A DNA stretch of 64,000 nucleotides from Megascapheus bottae (taxonomy: Eukaryota; Chordata; Mammalia; Rodentia; Geomyidae), in assembly GCA_024803745.1 (NCBI GenBank), contig JANJXV010000017.1:765001-829000 (forward strand), given 5' to 3'. Positions 24,501 to 33,954 of the stretch are shown here, in pieces. The position numbers and the translations under genes are program-made. The stretch's first letter is position 1. Every line of letters starts with the position of its first letter. The notes below the pieces were generated by a model. That model made no database searches, had not been told where the DNA came from, and was given only the letters and a program-made list of their open reading frames with translations.

Positions 24501-27500
24501 GATACCTTGCCACCTTTTAGAATATATTAATCATCCCATCTCTGGTTTTTTACTTAGGTATAAATTTGTCTGGAGTTTTTTTAAAAAATACCATTTTTTC
24601 AGTGTATACAAAAATTTTGACAGATCAATAATCAACATTACATAAGCCAAAGTTGAGTTATAAAAACAATGAAGTGAATAAACTAAACAGCTAATGCTCC
24701 ATCTCAGTATCATCACAGTACAAAATTTGACCAACAGACCTAACAAACGTGCTGAAATAATCTTGTTCATAACACTCTACTAGGAAACTCAAATACCTGG
24801 ATACTACTTTATCTTTAATGTAATACTTTGCATTTTCCATCAACAAAAAGCCTCTGCCAATTATGGGAAGAGATATCATGTCAATTTTCTATGAAAATGT
24901 CTCTTAGATGCCTATTTTTTACTTTTCTGGTGAGAACAATTATGACAACAGAATATTATCTAGAACTCCCAACTTCACATCAGCATCTCATCTGTACCTT
25001 TTAAGAATTTATGAAAGGAAAGGAAGAAAATCAACTGATACTACTGCATGATTTAACTAGGCAAATGTTGCACAAAGGTGAGCCAGCAAGAACATACCAG
25101 TGGAGCAGAAGTATTCATAAGGATGGATTCCACTCCTTCTATATGTCATCACAAACTAGTTCTGAATAAATCCAATCATTATCTCTAGGAAAAGTACAAT
25201 TTGGAGCCAAGAAAGGCTAAAGAAGTTCATACGGGGTGAAGGCAGAACAGAAAAATTAACATTAGCCTAAAACAAAAATGGGACTTAAAATAAGATACTA
25301 ATGGTGGATATAGTACACAATGAAAAAAATGTATTTGGTTAGAATTTATAACAAGTAAGTGGCATACCCTGCTGAGTTTCCACCTCTGTTCTTAGCTGGA
25401 GGAGTTCTACTTCTTTAGATTGAAGTTGTTCATTCAAAATTTTCAAAGATTCAGAGTTGTCTTTATTCTAGTTAAGTAGGGAAAATGCCAAATTACATTC
25501 AATAAAATTTGTAATATGTTCATTATAAATATTGAAAACAAAACCCTCATTCTAGTCTTTAAAAACAAGATATGAAAATGATTTCCATTTCCTACTCATC
25601 TTTCCTTTTTTCTAATGTAGGATATTATTATTCATTGGCTTTATTTTTAACACATCTACTAAATCTACTATGTCATGTTATTGCAAAGTAAGCTAGTGAT
25701 AGTAGATGTAAATTTCTAAATAACATATTTTGATACGGAAATATGCTGCAAATAAAATGGCTAAAATTGCACTTTGCCTTGAATGTATGTTAATAAATAT
25801 TTAATAAATGAAAATATGATTTTCTTAACTTAAAAGCTTTTTAAAAGCGAAAACCCCACTATAATATTCAAGTGTTATTCTCTTCAAACCAACTTACCAT
25901 TTTATCCAGTTTGCTCTTCAAGTTATCTCTATCAATGCAAACTTCTCGATATGCATGATAGGCCTTGTTTACTTGTTCTCGTCCTACAGAACTAGTCTCT
26001 TCATCCTGTCTAGCTCCTACAAGCTAATAGTATGAAATTAGGAAACAAAACAAAACAAACTTTAGAAAGTATTCCACAATTAAAGTCTCCCTTTATACTT
26101 TTTATCAGTATCATAAATACTTTCATCAGTATCTGATAAATCACTGTTACCCTACCGTACAAGTAAGCCATACCAGAATATAATGTTCTTTTGAAGTGCT
26201 TAGGTGGTTTTCAACTCTATAATATTTGATTTCCATGATCAGAAATAGTGTCTGGTTGCATCAGACTCAACTTTTTCTTTCTGGTGCTGGTCAGGCTTGA
26301 ACTCAGGATCTGGGTTCTGTCCCTGAGATCTTTTGCTCAAGGCTAGCCACTACCACTTGAGCCATATCTGCACTTTGAGCTTTTTGGTGGTAGTTATCTG
26401 GAGAAAAAGAGTGTCAATAGACTTTCTTGTCCAGTTGACTTTGAACTATAATCCTCAGATCTTCAACGGCTTTAGTAGCTAAGATTATAAGAGTGAGCCA
26501 CCAGTGCCTGGCCAGACTGAATTTTTTAAGGAAGACATGCTAGTTCATTAAATCATGTATTACTCAAGAACTGGTATAGAACTATTGGTCACAAAGTAGA
26601 CAGCCAAATCCTGTTTTTCTACCATATTTTAAAATAGGCATAACCATGAACTTCAAAAGTTACCTTCTCTCACTTTATCCAGTATATTACAAATTAGTCA
26701 ATATATTACAGAATTGTTTAACCATTATTAAAGTTGATATGAATAAAAAGAAATTTTGGCACTTGTTTTTTTCTTTTTTGGCCAATCCTGGGGCTTGAAT
26801 TTGGCCTGGACACTACTGTCCTTGAGCTTTCTCAAGGCTAGCACTCTACCACTTGAGCCACAGCACCACTTCTGGCTTTCCTGTGTATGTGGTACCAAGG
26901 AATCATATCCAGGGATTCGTGCGTGCTAACCAAGCACTCTACCACTAGGCTACACTCCCAGTCCCAGTTTTGACCATTTTTATAATCCATCTTTACTCCT
27001 GTCCTACATAATTTGAACTCTATACCAAGTTATATCTTCAAGTCTTTTCATACAGAAAAATTAATTTATAGGCCGATGAACTCATTTCCTTTACCCTTTG
27101 TAGAAGGTGTTATTTCTAAGAAGCAAATGTAAATTTATCTGGCAAAAAAAAACTAACAACAAAAAAACACACCAAATACCAAAATTTAAAACTCAAAAGT
27201 AAATAGGTAATCAAGGAAGAATTCTCAATAAACAGCTACACTGCTTATCTGTTCATAACATTTTTAACTAACATCTGCATGAAAAAATAAATGACATTAC
27301 TACTTATAAGCATTATTCCTATTACAGGTTGAACAAAAGAGAATATGGAAGAACTTATTAAATAATCTAGAAACATCCTCCTGTGATAGTATGTCACTTT
27401 CTTATAGATTTGTAATTTCAGAATCAGATACATAGAGTTATGATGGTAACATACTAGAAAAAAAGAATGAAAAAGCTCACACCTGTAATCCTAGCAACAC

Positions 27501-28126
27501 AGGATGCTGAGATTTGAGGATCGAGGTTCAAAGCCAGCCCTGAATTCCAGAATTCCAGAAGTCCGTGAAACTCTTATCTCTAATCAACCACCAAAAAACT
27601 GTAAGTGGTCTGAGGCCCAAGGAGTAAACCAGTAACCTTGAGCTACAGAACTTAGGGACAGTGCCCAAGCCCAGAATTCAAGTCCCACAACCAAAGAAAA
27701 AAAAAAAAAAGAAAATTGGAATACATCTCCAAATTGTTAAACTCTCTTTTACAAATATTTGCCTAGCAAATCACAAGTTTAAAGCCTACTTAGGATATTC
27801 ATCATGAAGTGTCCTTGGAAAGTTAGTAAAAACCACAGAAGACAGAAAATATTTAAAATTTCAAATATTTTGAATTATTCTGTCATAAAAAGTAAAAGCA
27901 AAAGAAAAATTACCTTTTCTTCTAAAAGCCTTATTCTTTTCTTTAAAAAAGAGTTTTCTTTCTCTGAATCCTTAAGTCGCTTTTTGATGTCTTCATATGC
28001 AGTAACTAGGGCAAAATGTGATGCAACAGATTCATCTCCTGAATATATTGACACTGGAGTCACTGTGTCTCTCCTGTGAGCCTTTTCATGATTAAGAATG
28101 CATATATCATCTTCTAGTGCTTCCAT
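9122..28126 (-). CDS. AZI2: AZI2 (NAP1), complete 7-exon coding span, 392 aa
   Basis: AZI2/NAP1 is a cytoplasmic coiled-coil adaptor that dimerises and presents TBK1 and IKK-epsilon for activation. It links innate sensing to interferon and NF-kB output and takes part in selective autophagy (family knowledge). Seven exons (27914-28126, 25898-26023, 25368-25467, 24174-24322, 18402-18460, 11853-11971, 9122-9534) total 1179 nt and join in frame as 392 codons plus stop, the length I recall for human AZI2. Residues 1-30 carry MEALEDDICILNHEKAHRRD. Residues 40-195 are heptad-rich coiled coil. Residues 217-255 (YWELKKEMSNLHLVTQVQ region) are the TBK1-binding helix shared with TANK and TBKBP1. The tail ends LDQHNQNCLYKN. 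Introns are loaded with SINEs. It is convergent with CMC1 and divergent from ZCWPW2. Confidence 0.96.
9935..10137 (-). repeat. B1/ID chimeric SINE, antisense, in AZI2 intron 6
   Basis: 'tggttaactggggataagag', 'ctttgaactgtgatcttcaa' and 'ctgagtagctaggattacag' are in the usual antisense order; the far end lacks the ID block. Confidence 0.7.
10140..11850 (-). other. AZI2 intron 6, non-repeat part
   Basis: No exon or clear mobile element. It contains a short CA repeat at 10861-10889. The intron starts with a GC donor at 11852. Confidence 0.5.
11851..11852 (-). promoter_or_regulatory. AZI2: Non-canonical GC splice donor of AZI2 intron 6
   Basis: The minus strand reads AAAG|GCAAGT, which matches the strong AG|GCAAGT context of true GC-AG introns. 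Shifting the boundary to any nearby GT breaks the reading frame into exon 7, and exon 7 has a normal AG acceptor. Confidence 0.85.
11853..11971 (-). CDS. AZI2: AZI2 coding exon 6, TBK1-binding helix (217-255)
   Basis: The acceptor 'ttattgtag' ends at 11972; the first base finishes serine 216 and the last base begins alanine 256. It reads DNMQHTYWELKKEMSNLHLV and on to KTPTGIKK, the block conserved among TBK1 adaptors. The donor is GCAAGT, not GT: exon end AAAG, then GCAAGTCA. If the intron were retained, translation would stop after nine extra residues (GKSNCSKSN, TAG at 11826-11824). Confidence 0.93.
12090..12455 (-). mobile_element. L1 3' end, antisense, in AZI2 intron 5
   Basis: Reverse complement of the L1 3'UTR seen elsewhere in the window ('tgtaattaatagaagggtta', 'ttcacataccttgatac', pyrimidine-rich centre at 12205-12260). 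5'-truncated. Confidence 0.85.
12460..13225 (-). other. AZI2 intron 5, unassigned
   Basis: AT-rich, no repeat family or exon recognised. Confidence 0.4.
13235..13340 (-). repeat. ID-like fragment, antisense
   Basis: 'ggagattgaacccagggctt' and 'tgagcatgctaggtaaa' are the antisense ID left monomer, with no dimer right half. Confidence 0.55.
13340..14310 (-). mobile_element. Old L1 3'UTR plus ORF2 end, antisense
   Basis: The 3'UTR ('ttgaacagtgttgccccctc') is followed by the antisense ORF2 C-terminus ('ttacaaatggggcgatgtca', complement of the DIAPF region). An IDL copy sits inside at about 13801-13978. Many stops; dead. Confidence 0.8.
13801..13978 (+). repeat. IDL SINE nested in old L1
   Basis: 'ggccaggagtttggcctagt' to 'gattggcaaataaagaaaaa'. 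The left tRNA-like monomer is intact and the right monomer slightly shortened. Confidence 0.85.
14537..14720 (+). repeat. IDL SINE
   Basis: 'gggccaggagtttggcctag' to 'ggactggcaaaaaaaaag'; full length with A-tail. Confidence 0.88.
15782..15979 (-). repeat. IDL SINE, antisense, with target duplication
   Basis: A T-run and 'gccagtcctgggcttgagct' to 'ccaaactcccggcc'. ACAAGGTT flanks it at 15774-15781 and 15980-15987. A low-divergence copy. Confidence 0.9.
16205..16331 (+). repeat. IDL right-half fragment with long A-tail
   Basis: Only the second monomer is present ('aaaagtggaattgtgactca' to 'gactgtcaaaaaaaaaaaa'). Confidence 0.65.
16536..16860 (+). repeat. Diverged B1-like SINE with ID-like tail
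   Basis: 'ctagattggtggctcaagcc' begins a B1-type unit. 'gctgggaaagtggctcatgt' and 'gaattcaaacccaagtac' mark an ID-like tail near 16790-16860. Confidence 0.5.
17677..17868 (+). repeat. IDL SINE, diverged
   Basis: 'ggaccaggagtgtagcctac' to 'ccagaactgggg'. Both monomers present, several mutations. Confidence 0.8.
17880..18401 (-). other. AZI2 intron 5, unassigned part
   Basis: AT-rich, no feature seen other than the donor GTATGT just outside exon 5. Confidence 0.4.
18402..18460 (-). CDS. AZI2: AZI2 coding exon 5 (residues 197-215)
   Basis: A small exon of 59 nt. The acceptor 'ttaaaacaaatgcag' ends at 18461; the donor is CAG|GTATGT at 18401. It reads DSSQEDNQKNRDFQRLSIS plus two bases of serine 216. 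In-frame continuity with exons 4 and 6 confirms it. Confidence 0.92.
18461..19545 (-). other. AZI2 intron 4, unassigned part
   Basis: AT-rich and without a recognisable SINE or L1. Confidence 0.4.
19548..19732 (-). repeat. Old antisense SINE
   Basis: 'ctccaccacttgagctatgc' and 'catgagccaccagtgctaag' mark an old member of the chimeric family. Confidence 0.55.
20738..20919 (-). repeat. IDL SINE, antisense
   Basis: 'tgcctgtactggggcttgaa' to 'ggccaaactccttgccc'. It is directly abutted by a second antisense SINE. Confidence 0.8.
20921..21165 (-). repeat. Diverged chimeric SINE, antisense
   Basis: 'tgctggttctgggccttgag' and 'gctggtttcaaaccttgatc'. Older than its neighbour. Confidence 0.6.
21170..22615 (-). 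other. AZI2 intron 4, unassigned part
   Basis: No exon or repeat recognised. Confidence 0.4.
22618..23262 (+). mobile_element. 5'-truncated L1: ORF2 end, 3'UTR and A-tail
   Basis: Starts inside the ORF2 C-terminus (frame with KIWNQPRCPSVDEWINKMWY, then FYSAVRKNDIAPF), then a 3'UTR with a G-rich block at 23119-23150 and the end 'attacaataaaaaatatatg'. Inserted opposite to AZI2. Confidence 0.9.
23308..23420 (-). repeat. Chimeric SINE fragment, antisense
   Basis: 'gccacttctggctttttttt', 'agtggttaattagagataaa', 'tttgaaccttgatccttatc'. Left part only. Confidence 0.6.
23617..23905 (+). repeat. B1/ID chimeric SINE with ATTA-repeat tail
   Basis: 'gctgggcgaaatggctcacg' to 'gctccatgacccactaaatt', with the ID-like right half partly duplicated (two copies of the 'cttgagctgaggagctcagg' block). 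The tail has become a TTAA/ATTA tetranucleotide run at about 23875-23905. Confidence 0.85.
23914..24144 (+). repeat. B1/ID chimeric SINE beside AZI2 exon 4
   Basis: 'gccaggtgcagtggctcacg' to 'catgaccaacaaaaaaaaag'. Its A-tail ends about 30 bases from the AZI2 exon 4 donor, so unspliced AZI2 RNA carries the antisense of this element directly after the exon. Confidence 0.88.
24174..24322 (-). CDS. AZI2: AZI2 coding exon 4 (residues 147-196)
   Basis: The acceptor 'catccttttgtag' ends at 24323; the donor is ACG|GTAATA at 24173. It completes V147 and encodes MRNLNPPSANWEVEKLSCDL through ELQKAKQT. Coiled coil with regular leucines. A retained intron would run into a SINE-derived tail rather than stop at once. 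Confidence 0.95.
24323..25367 (-). other. AZI2: AZI2 intron 3
   Basis: AT-rich, with no SINE or L1 recognised. It separates exon 4 from exon 3. Confidence 0.5.
25368..25467 (-). CDS. AZI2: AZI2 coding exon 3 (residues 114-146)
   Basis: The acceptor 'ctacttaactag' ends at 25468; the donor is CAGG|GTATGC. It reads NKDNSESLKILNEQLQSKEV to EVETQQ plus one base of V147. Coiled coil. Confidence 0.94.
25898..26023 (-). CDS. AZI2: AZI2 coding exon 2 (residues 72-113)
   Basis: The acceptor 'catactattag' ends at 26024; the donor is ATG|GTAAGT. It reads LVGARQDEETSSVGREQVNK and AYHAYREVCIDRDNLKSKLD. Phase 0 at both ends (126 nt, 42 codons), so skipping it would keep frame. Confidence 0.95.
26272..26512 (-). 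repeat. B1/ID chimeric SINE, antisense, AZI2 intron 1
   Basis: 'ggtgctggtcaggcttgaac' to 'gagccaccagtgcctggcc'; full length, moderately diverged. Confidence 0.75.
26767..26965 (-). repeat. IDL SINE, antisense, AZI2 intron 1
   Basis: 'ggccaatcctggggcttgaa' to 'ggctacactcccagtccc'. Confidence 0.82.
27466..27710 (+). repeat. B1/ID chimeric SINE, AZI2 intron 1
   Basis: 'aaaaagctcacacctgtaat' to 'cacaaccaaagaaaaaaaaa'. It forms an inverted pair with the antisense SINEs on either side (26767 and 28517). Confidence 0.8.
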
Positions 28127-28131
28127 GGCAG
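27914..28131 (-). CDS. AZI2: AZI2 first coding exon (residues 1-71)
   Basis: The acceptor 'cttttaaatag' ends at 28132, then a 5-nt leader CTGCC, then ATGG at 28126. The GCTGCCATGG context is a strong Kozak start. It encodes MEALEDDICILNHEKAHRRD, SIYSGDESVASHFALVTAYE and the first coiled coil up to RLLEEK. The donor is AAG|GTAATT. The N-terminal part is the region of NAP1 reported to contact autophagy receptors. Confidence 0.95.
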
Positions 28132-28380
28132 CTATTTAAAAGAAAAAATGGAAAGTATAAATGTCTGATTAAATAATGAACAAGAGAAAAGATACACTTT
28201 GAAAAATGTGAATATCAGAACAATGATTAAATGTTTGTTTTCTTTTCGATGCAGCATAGCATAGTTAAGAACAGGGTTACCTGGGCTCTAATCCAAGTTC
28301 TAGTATTTCTTACCTATAGAATTCAGGGAAAGATGTTTAAAATCTCTATCTTAGTATTTATAAATAAATAACATGAGGTA

Positions 28381-28445
28381 ATAACACTACATTATGGAAG
28401 CTCAAGAAGATAATAACATCACATCATGGAAGCTCAAGAACTTTA
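28381..28445. repeat. 32-bp imperfect tandem duplication
   Basis: ATTATGGAAGCTCAAGAA at 28391 recurs as ATCATGGAAGCTCAAGAA at 28423. It lies in the AZI2 5' intron. Confidence 0.75.
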
Positions 28446-28516
28446 AATGACTGATAGCTATAGTCAGTCTGTCCGTCTGTCCATCCATCCACTCCATCCA
28501 TTCATACACTTTATTT

Positions 28517-28590
28517 TTTCTTACTGGTATCAAAGCTTGAATTCAGGGCCTGGTACTGTCTGTCTCTTGAGCCATATCTCCAGCAATTAT
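28517..28590 (-). repeat. SINE fragment, antisense
   Basis: 'ttactggtatcaaagcttga' and 'tcttgagccatatctccagc'; only a remnant. Confidence 0.5.
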
Positions 28591-28594
28591 TATT

Positions 28595-29530
28595 TACTAT
28601 GAGAGAGCTCTATAAAATTTTATAAAAAGTGTGCTAAGAGTATTGAGGATTTACTAAAAAAACACACACAAACATCATCCACTACCAGAAAAGGAACATA
28701 TACACATAACTGTGCCACATGAAGTATCTTTTCCTCTGAAAGAACATCTGATGCCTACATACTTTCCTTCATCAATCTTAGCATTCTCATGTCTAGAAGA
28801 ATTGTAACATATTATATATGCTTTAATGTATACTGTATTCTTCCTTTACCAATTGTTTAAACTAAGCTCCATGAAACTACAGGATATGTCTATTTAATCT
28901 TATGTCCCTCATCACTACTTATGAAGTTCTTAACACTGATTAGTAAATGAAGAGTGGACAGAAAAGAATTCAAATCAAATTTTGACCACAAAACCATTGA
29001 GAATCAATTATCTTATTAGTTAATAAAAAGTATACTTGCTCTTTACATTTGCTCTTGTTATTAAATTCCGAATTAGTTCTCTACTTCAGAATCCTGGGGG
29101 GAAATGCTATGGAAGGAGAAGGAGTAGCTGAAACCTTTTACAACCTCACTTAAAAAAAAAACAAAAAAACTAAAGGGTTGCTGGTCACATATGAGAGCCT
29201 AATACTTCACAATTTTATATGTTAGTTAGCATTTAATGATTATTGAAAACTATTCCTTGCTTGAAATAAAAATGGCTCATCATTTATTTGAGAACTTTAC
29301 AGGTAAAGAGACTGAGTTAGAATTCAAAGTAAAATAGTTACGCAGATAATTAAAATATAAAGAAGAAATTTATTACATATTTCACTATGGTTATTTCCTC
29401 AAAAAATTCAGCTTCGTGTACTGGCTGATGCCTACAAAGTGTGCTTTGCTTTATGTCAGATAATATACTTAACAAAATGTTTTGCTATTTTTAATTGTAT
29501 GGTTTATTTTCACTACCTTTTTGCTTTTCT
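28595..29530 (-). other. AZI2 5' intron, unassigned
   Basis: No exon, repeat family or conserved motif recognised. Confidence 0.4.
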
Positions 29531-29535
29531 AATTT

Positions 29536-29768
29536 TTTTTTCCTTATGCTGATCGTAGGGGCTTGAACTCAGGGACTAAGCAATTTTGTTTAAGGCCAAC
29601 ACTTTACTACTTGAGCCACAGTTCCACTTCTGGCTGTTTTGGTAACTAACTGGACATAAAAGTGTCTCATGGATTTTCCTGCCCAGGCTGACTTTGAATG
29701 ACAACGGTCATATCTCAGTCTCCTTGAGTAGCGGCAATTACAGGCATGAAGCATTGATGCCTGGCTGC
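29536..29768 (-). repeat. B1/ID chimeric SINE, antisense
   Basis: 'gatcgtaggggcttgaactc' to 'catgaagcattgatgcctgg'. Confidence 0.7.
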
Positions 29769-30564
29769 TTTTGCCGTTTTGTTGTTAAAAACTTCCAATT
29801 ACTTTCAACTCAAGACAGAAATGATTTGTGTCTAAGTGACATTATAGAAAAGACAGGTGAAAATAAGTATATTGTGTCAAGTAGACAAATCCTATTATTT
29901 ATCTTTATTAACACCATTTAAAGTTTTGACAACTCATAGCTATAAATTAGAACATTTTCTAGTCTATCAACAAAGCCCAAGAGCAAAAATGAACTAGTCT
30001 ATAGAATGTTTAAAGTAAGTCACAGATTTTCATGCTTCTTTTGATACAAGCTGCTCTTTCTCCTAATAATGAATAGTTTTAAGATTTCTTCCTCTACAGG
30101 AGTTTACTTTGCTTTCTCTGGATTCAACTCTAAAAACAGTAAGAATCACTCCAATTATATTGTTGATAGTGGAAATTATCACTATTTGTGGCTATGTCAG
30201 TAAGGCAAACTCAAAAGTATCAAGTATCAGCATATAAAGTTTATTTATAAGGAGAAGATACTTTAAAGTAGAATAAAGTAGATGCCTATTAAAGTGGCAC
30301 AATTCAGTCTAGTTTAACAACAGGTAAAACGGTCCCTCTATTAGATATCTAATTAATATGAATGTGTACTATTACTGTTTATAAATCTAACCTCGTGAGT
30401 TTAACAGCTGTAGGGCCCTATAAAGAAAGAGCTTAGAAAATAGCTAAGTAGTACAAGGCAGATGTACCGTTATTATGTATTTCTGTACTGAAAACTGCTA
30501 GCAAAGTAATAAAGTAGGTTATGTGTAGGCTACGCTTTTATTACTTAAGTTTCCTTTATCCTTT

Positions 30565-30754
30565 TTTTTTGCCAGTCCTGCGCTTAAGCTCAGGGCCTGA
30601 GCACTGTCCTTGGATTTTTCTCAAGTCTAGAGCTATACCACTTGAGCCTCAGCACCACTTCTGGCTTTTTCTAAGTATATGGTACCAAGGAATCAAACCC
30701 GGGTCTTCATGCATGCTAGGCAAGCACTCTACCACTAGGCCAAACTTCCAGCCT
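30565..30754 (-). repeat. IDL SINE, antisense, with target duplication
   Basis: 'tttgccagtcctgcgcttaa' to 'ccaaacttccagc'. CCTTTATCCTTT flanks at 30553-30564 and 30755-30766. Confidence 0.88.
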
Positions 30755-31018
30755 CCTTTATCCTTTCTGAACCCCACTGATACAGAGAAACAAAGAGAGC
30801 TATAGTAGCAATAGTCTATCTTATTATAACAAAAGGTCTATTTTTATGCTTCTGTTACAACAAAAAATGTTTCTACATGGATATTCGATCAAGTGGTCAA
30901 GATGCTTTATTTTCTGAATGAAGTGTAAAAGTATAACTGAATATTAATATACAAGATCTAGATAGACCTAATATTGTCTAAGATGTGAATATGTAAAGCC
31001 CTGGGTTGGCTCTCCAGA

Positions 31019-31082
31019 ACCACATGCACACACGCATGCACGCACACAGTATAAATATATATATATACATATATATATATTT
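31019..31082. repeat. Mixed CA and TA dinucleotide repeat
   Basis: 'cacatgcacacacgcatgca' followed by 'tatatatatacatatatata'. Confidence 0.85.
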
Positions 31083-31170
31083 ACTAGACAGTAACTTCAT
31101 GATTATCAAAACACTGCACCAAGACAAGCTCAAGTGAATTTCTGTCAAGAAAATTACTAAGAAATATATT

Positions 31171-31368
31171 CCAGGAGTTGGGCCCAATGGTAGAACGCTT
31201 GCTTAGCATGCATGAAGATGAGGGTTCGATTCCTCAGTACCACATACATAGAAAAGCCGGAAGTGGTGCTGTGGCTCAAGTGGCAAGCATTAGCCTTGAG
31301 GACAAAGCTCAAGGGCAGTGCTCAGGCCCTGAGTTCAAGCCCCAGGATTGGCAAAAAAAAAAAAAAAA
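31171..31368 (+). repeat. IDL SINE
   Basis: 'ccaggagttgggcccaatgg' to 'ccaggattggcaaaaaaaaa'. The B box GGGTTCGATTCC is intact. Confidence 0.88.
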
Positions 31369-31499
31369 GTGTACACACACACATTCCATAGCAATGTGCC
31401 ATAAAGACACAAAGAATCTGGCTTTTAAAGAATGTTCTAAAAAGCTGGAGAAAACCTTATCTAGTGTTGGACAAACTCAAATGTGGATCACTGCCTCAG

Positions 31500-31700
31500 A
31501 ATCACAGGCCTGTGATTCTAGCTATTAAGAGGCAGAAGAAAACGGCGAATTTGAGGTGAGCTGGGGCAAAATTAATGAGAGACTCTATCTGAAAAAGAAG
31601 TTTAATAATAAAATGGCTTGAAGAGTGACTCAAATGATAGCATATTTGCCTAGTGCACTAAGTGCTGGATTTTAATTGTTTAGATTTAGTCTAAACAATT
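31500..31700 (+). repeat. Diverged B1-like SINE
   Basis: 'aggcctgtgattctagctat' and 'gaggtgagctggggcaaaat', with a faint ID-like tail ('gaagagtgactcaaatgata'). Confidence 0.5.
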
Positions 31701-31821
31701 TCTTAAAAAAATATAAAAAGAAGAAAAATCACGTGGTTACTTAGCTCCACTGAATAATTTTTAGTGCATAATTTTTTGTCCATACTACATGATTTACAGA
31801 AATCCAATTGCATTTAGAATT

Positions 31822-32268
31822 CCTTTATGGTTTCCCTCATTTGTCATAATCAGTAGAAACCCTGGGCTCTTCTAGCAGAGATTTAAATAGAACAAAACCT
31901 AGATACAGAAGGCCATATAGTATGAAACTAAATGAAAGGACCTCCAGAATATAGAAACAAAAGCCATATAATGATTGTCGTCCTTAATGTACTATGTTAT
32001 CTCTCATCTCTTTTGGTCCTTTGGCTATCTCATATTGTTACAGTATTTCAGCTTGTTACCTGATACATTGTATATATGTACATTTGGTTATTTGAAATCA
32101 GACAGAGAGGGCAAAAAACAAGATGAGGGTCAGGGGTAGGGGAGGGAAATGGGAACCAAGACATGAGAAAGGGTATCAATGTATGTGAAATAAGGCACCT
32201 TCTGTCTGGTGAATATAATGTAACCCTTCTATTCATTACAATAAAAATATATATAAAAAAGAATTCCT
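31822..32268 (+). mobile_element. L1 3'UTR fragment
   Basis: 'tggtttccctcatttgtcat' to 'acaataaaaatatatataaa'. Same 3'UTR family as 22.6 and 62.6 kb, but it starts after the ORF2 stop. Inserted antisense to AZI2 in its 5' intron. Confidence 0.85.
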
Positions 32269-32269
32269 T

Positions 32270-33090
32270 TATCATCTACAGATAAACAAGAACACAATTT
32301 GTTAAATGAGTTGGTGAGAAAAAGACAACAATAATATCTGAAGCTATAAAGAGAGGCTTATAGGTAAACAAGTTCAAACAGGGCTAACTAAAAGTATTTA
32401 AAAATGTCTAAGTTTGAGTCTTCATTGTGATCAACACTAAGGAGGCTCAGATCTTCATGTCCACTAGAAAATATGTAACTATCTTTTGATACCAGATTGG
32501 TCTTTTTTTTCTAGGAATATGATTTATCTCTTTTTCAGCACCATTATATTTGCCATTTATCGATCAATTGACAGATACCAACCACTAATGTTTTTATATG
32601 CATTTTCGTACTTCTTAGGTATGTGGTAAGATAATAATTTACAAACTCGTTAAAAGATGAGTATCTTCCCTACAGTTACACCACAAAACAGTGGTAAAGT
32701 TGGGATGTGAATTCAAATAAGCTGTCTTCTGCTATTTTCATAACTATCCAAACAAGACAGAATTAACTCTATGGTATCATTGGTCTGGAATTCAGAAACC
32801 CAGACTGTAGTCTAGTATCTTCTTTTAAAATTAGTTCACTTCACTTCCTATGTTGAAGGATCAAGGGTCACTGTCTTTGATTACGTCAGGATATTCCCAG
32901 CATGTCTGGGGCAGCTTAGTGTTTTCTGGGTGTGTGATTTCACTTTCCCCAGTGTTCCCAGTTCCTGTGTGTAGGGGATAAGGGTGTTACCCTTCCTTCA
33001 AAGAAAGAAGACCACTGATAGAGGACTGAAAAACACAGCTTGGACAGTGGAGACACGGACTACCTACTGTCACTCCTAGATTCCCAGCAC
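32270..33090 (-). other. AZI2 5' intron next to the promoter
   Basis: No SINE or exon recognised. A transition to GC-rich DNA begins near 33090. Confidence 0.4.
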
Positions 33091-33415
33091 CCCGGGCAGT
33101 ACCGCCTTAGTCTTACGTCCCTCTGTTCTGAACGCTGTGTCTCCGCAGTGAATGAAAGGAAACTAATGGCGCCCCGGGAAATCAGAGCGCAGAAAGAAAC
33201 GCTTCGGTGACAAGTGAAGAGGAGGGCGAGGAAGGGCTGGTAACAGGTGGGGTGCGGGGGGATGCGCGGGGAGGGGGCACCCGAGGAGGGCGGGTCGCTC
33301 CGTCGTGGAGGGACAGGAGCTGGCGGGCGTCTAGACTCGGGTCGGCCGGTAGCAGGAAGAGGCCGGCCTGGCGCGGCCGAAACCACCGCTCCCGCCGGCC
33401 CAGCGACGTACTCAC

Positions 33416-33540
33416 CCAGAGCCCAGGCTCCGCGGAGCCGCCCCCAAGGCCACCGAGTTCCGAGTCCCCAGTCTTTAGAAACGGACTGAAAACAAATCGG
33501 GTCGCCGGAGGTCACCACGGGCTTCCGGTTTCCTGGAAGA
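33416..33540 (-). other. AZI2: AZI2 5'UTR first exon (5' end approximate)
   Basis: On the minus strand a strong donor GCTCTGG|GTGAGTAC lies at 33416/33415. This is the best donor in the island on that strand. The next acceptor is the one just before the start codon, unless an extra noncoding exon exists. The 5' end is set arbitrarily near an ETS motif at 33522-33530. Confidence 0.6.
33522..33530 (-). promoter_or_regulatory. ETS/GABPA-type motif
   Basis: The minus strand reads ACCGGAAGC, close to the presumed AZI2 start. Confidence 0.5.
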
Positions 33541-33873
33541 CCCCGCGGCTGTCCCCGCGAAGGTGGCCGCTCCAGGGGCGCCGCGGAGGGATTCCCATTT
33601 CGGTGGAGGCGACAAGCGGGGCGTGGTCCTGCCCGCCAGAGGTTAACCGAAGGACGGGTGCGCCGATCCGGAGGAGCTCGACTGCCGCGGGAGAGGGCCC
33701 GCTACCCAGCCAACGCACGCGAGATCCAGGCCGGCCGGCGTCGGCCGCCCGGAGCGGGACGAGCCGTGCGCCGCGGGAGGGGGCGATGCGGGGTGCTGAC
33801 CGGAAGGGTGGAGGAGCGCCTCACGGCTGGAAAACCACTCCCGGCAGCTAGGAGGTCGGGGCTGCGCCTGGAA

Positions 33874-33882
33874 ACCGGAAGT
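33874..33882 (+). promoter_or_regulatory. ETS/GABPA motif ACCGGAAGT
   Basis: A perfect high-affinity ETS core in the middle of the island, typical of divergent promoters. Confidence 0.6.
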
Positions 33883-33954
33883 CAGGCCTGAGGGAACCGG
33901 GAGGGCGCTGACGCTGCGAAGCCAGGCTGGAAGAGAGGTTGGGTGGGGAACGTA

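Noticed and set aside
33207..33851. 214-codon open frame (+) and overlapping frames on both strands in the CpG island
   Set aside because: GC-rich DNA lacks stop codons by chance. The frames overlap each other, show no known domain and cross the AZI2 first exon and promoter motifs.
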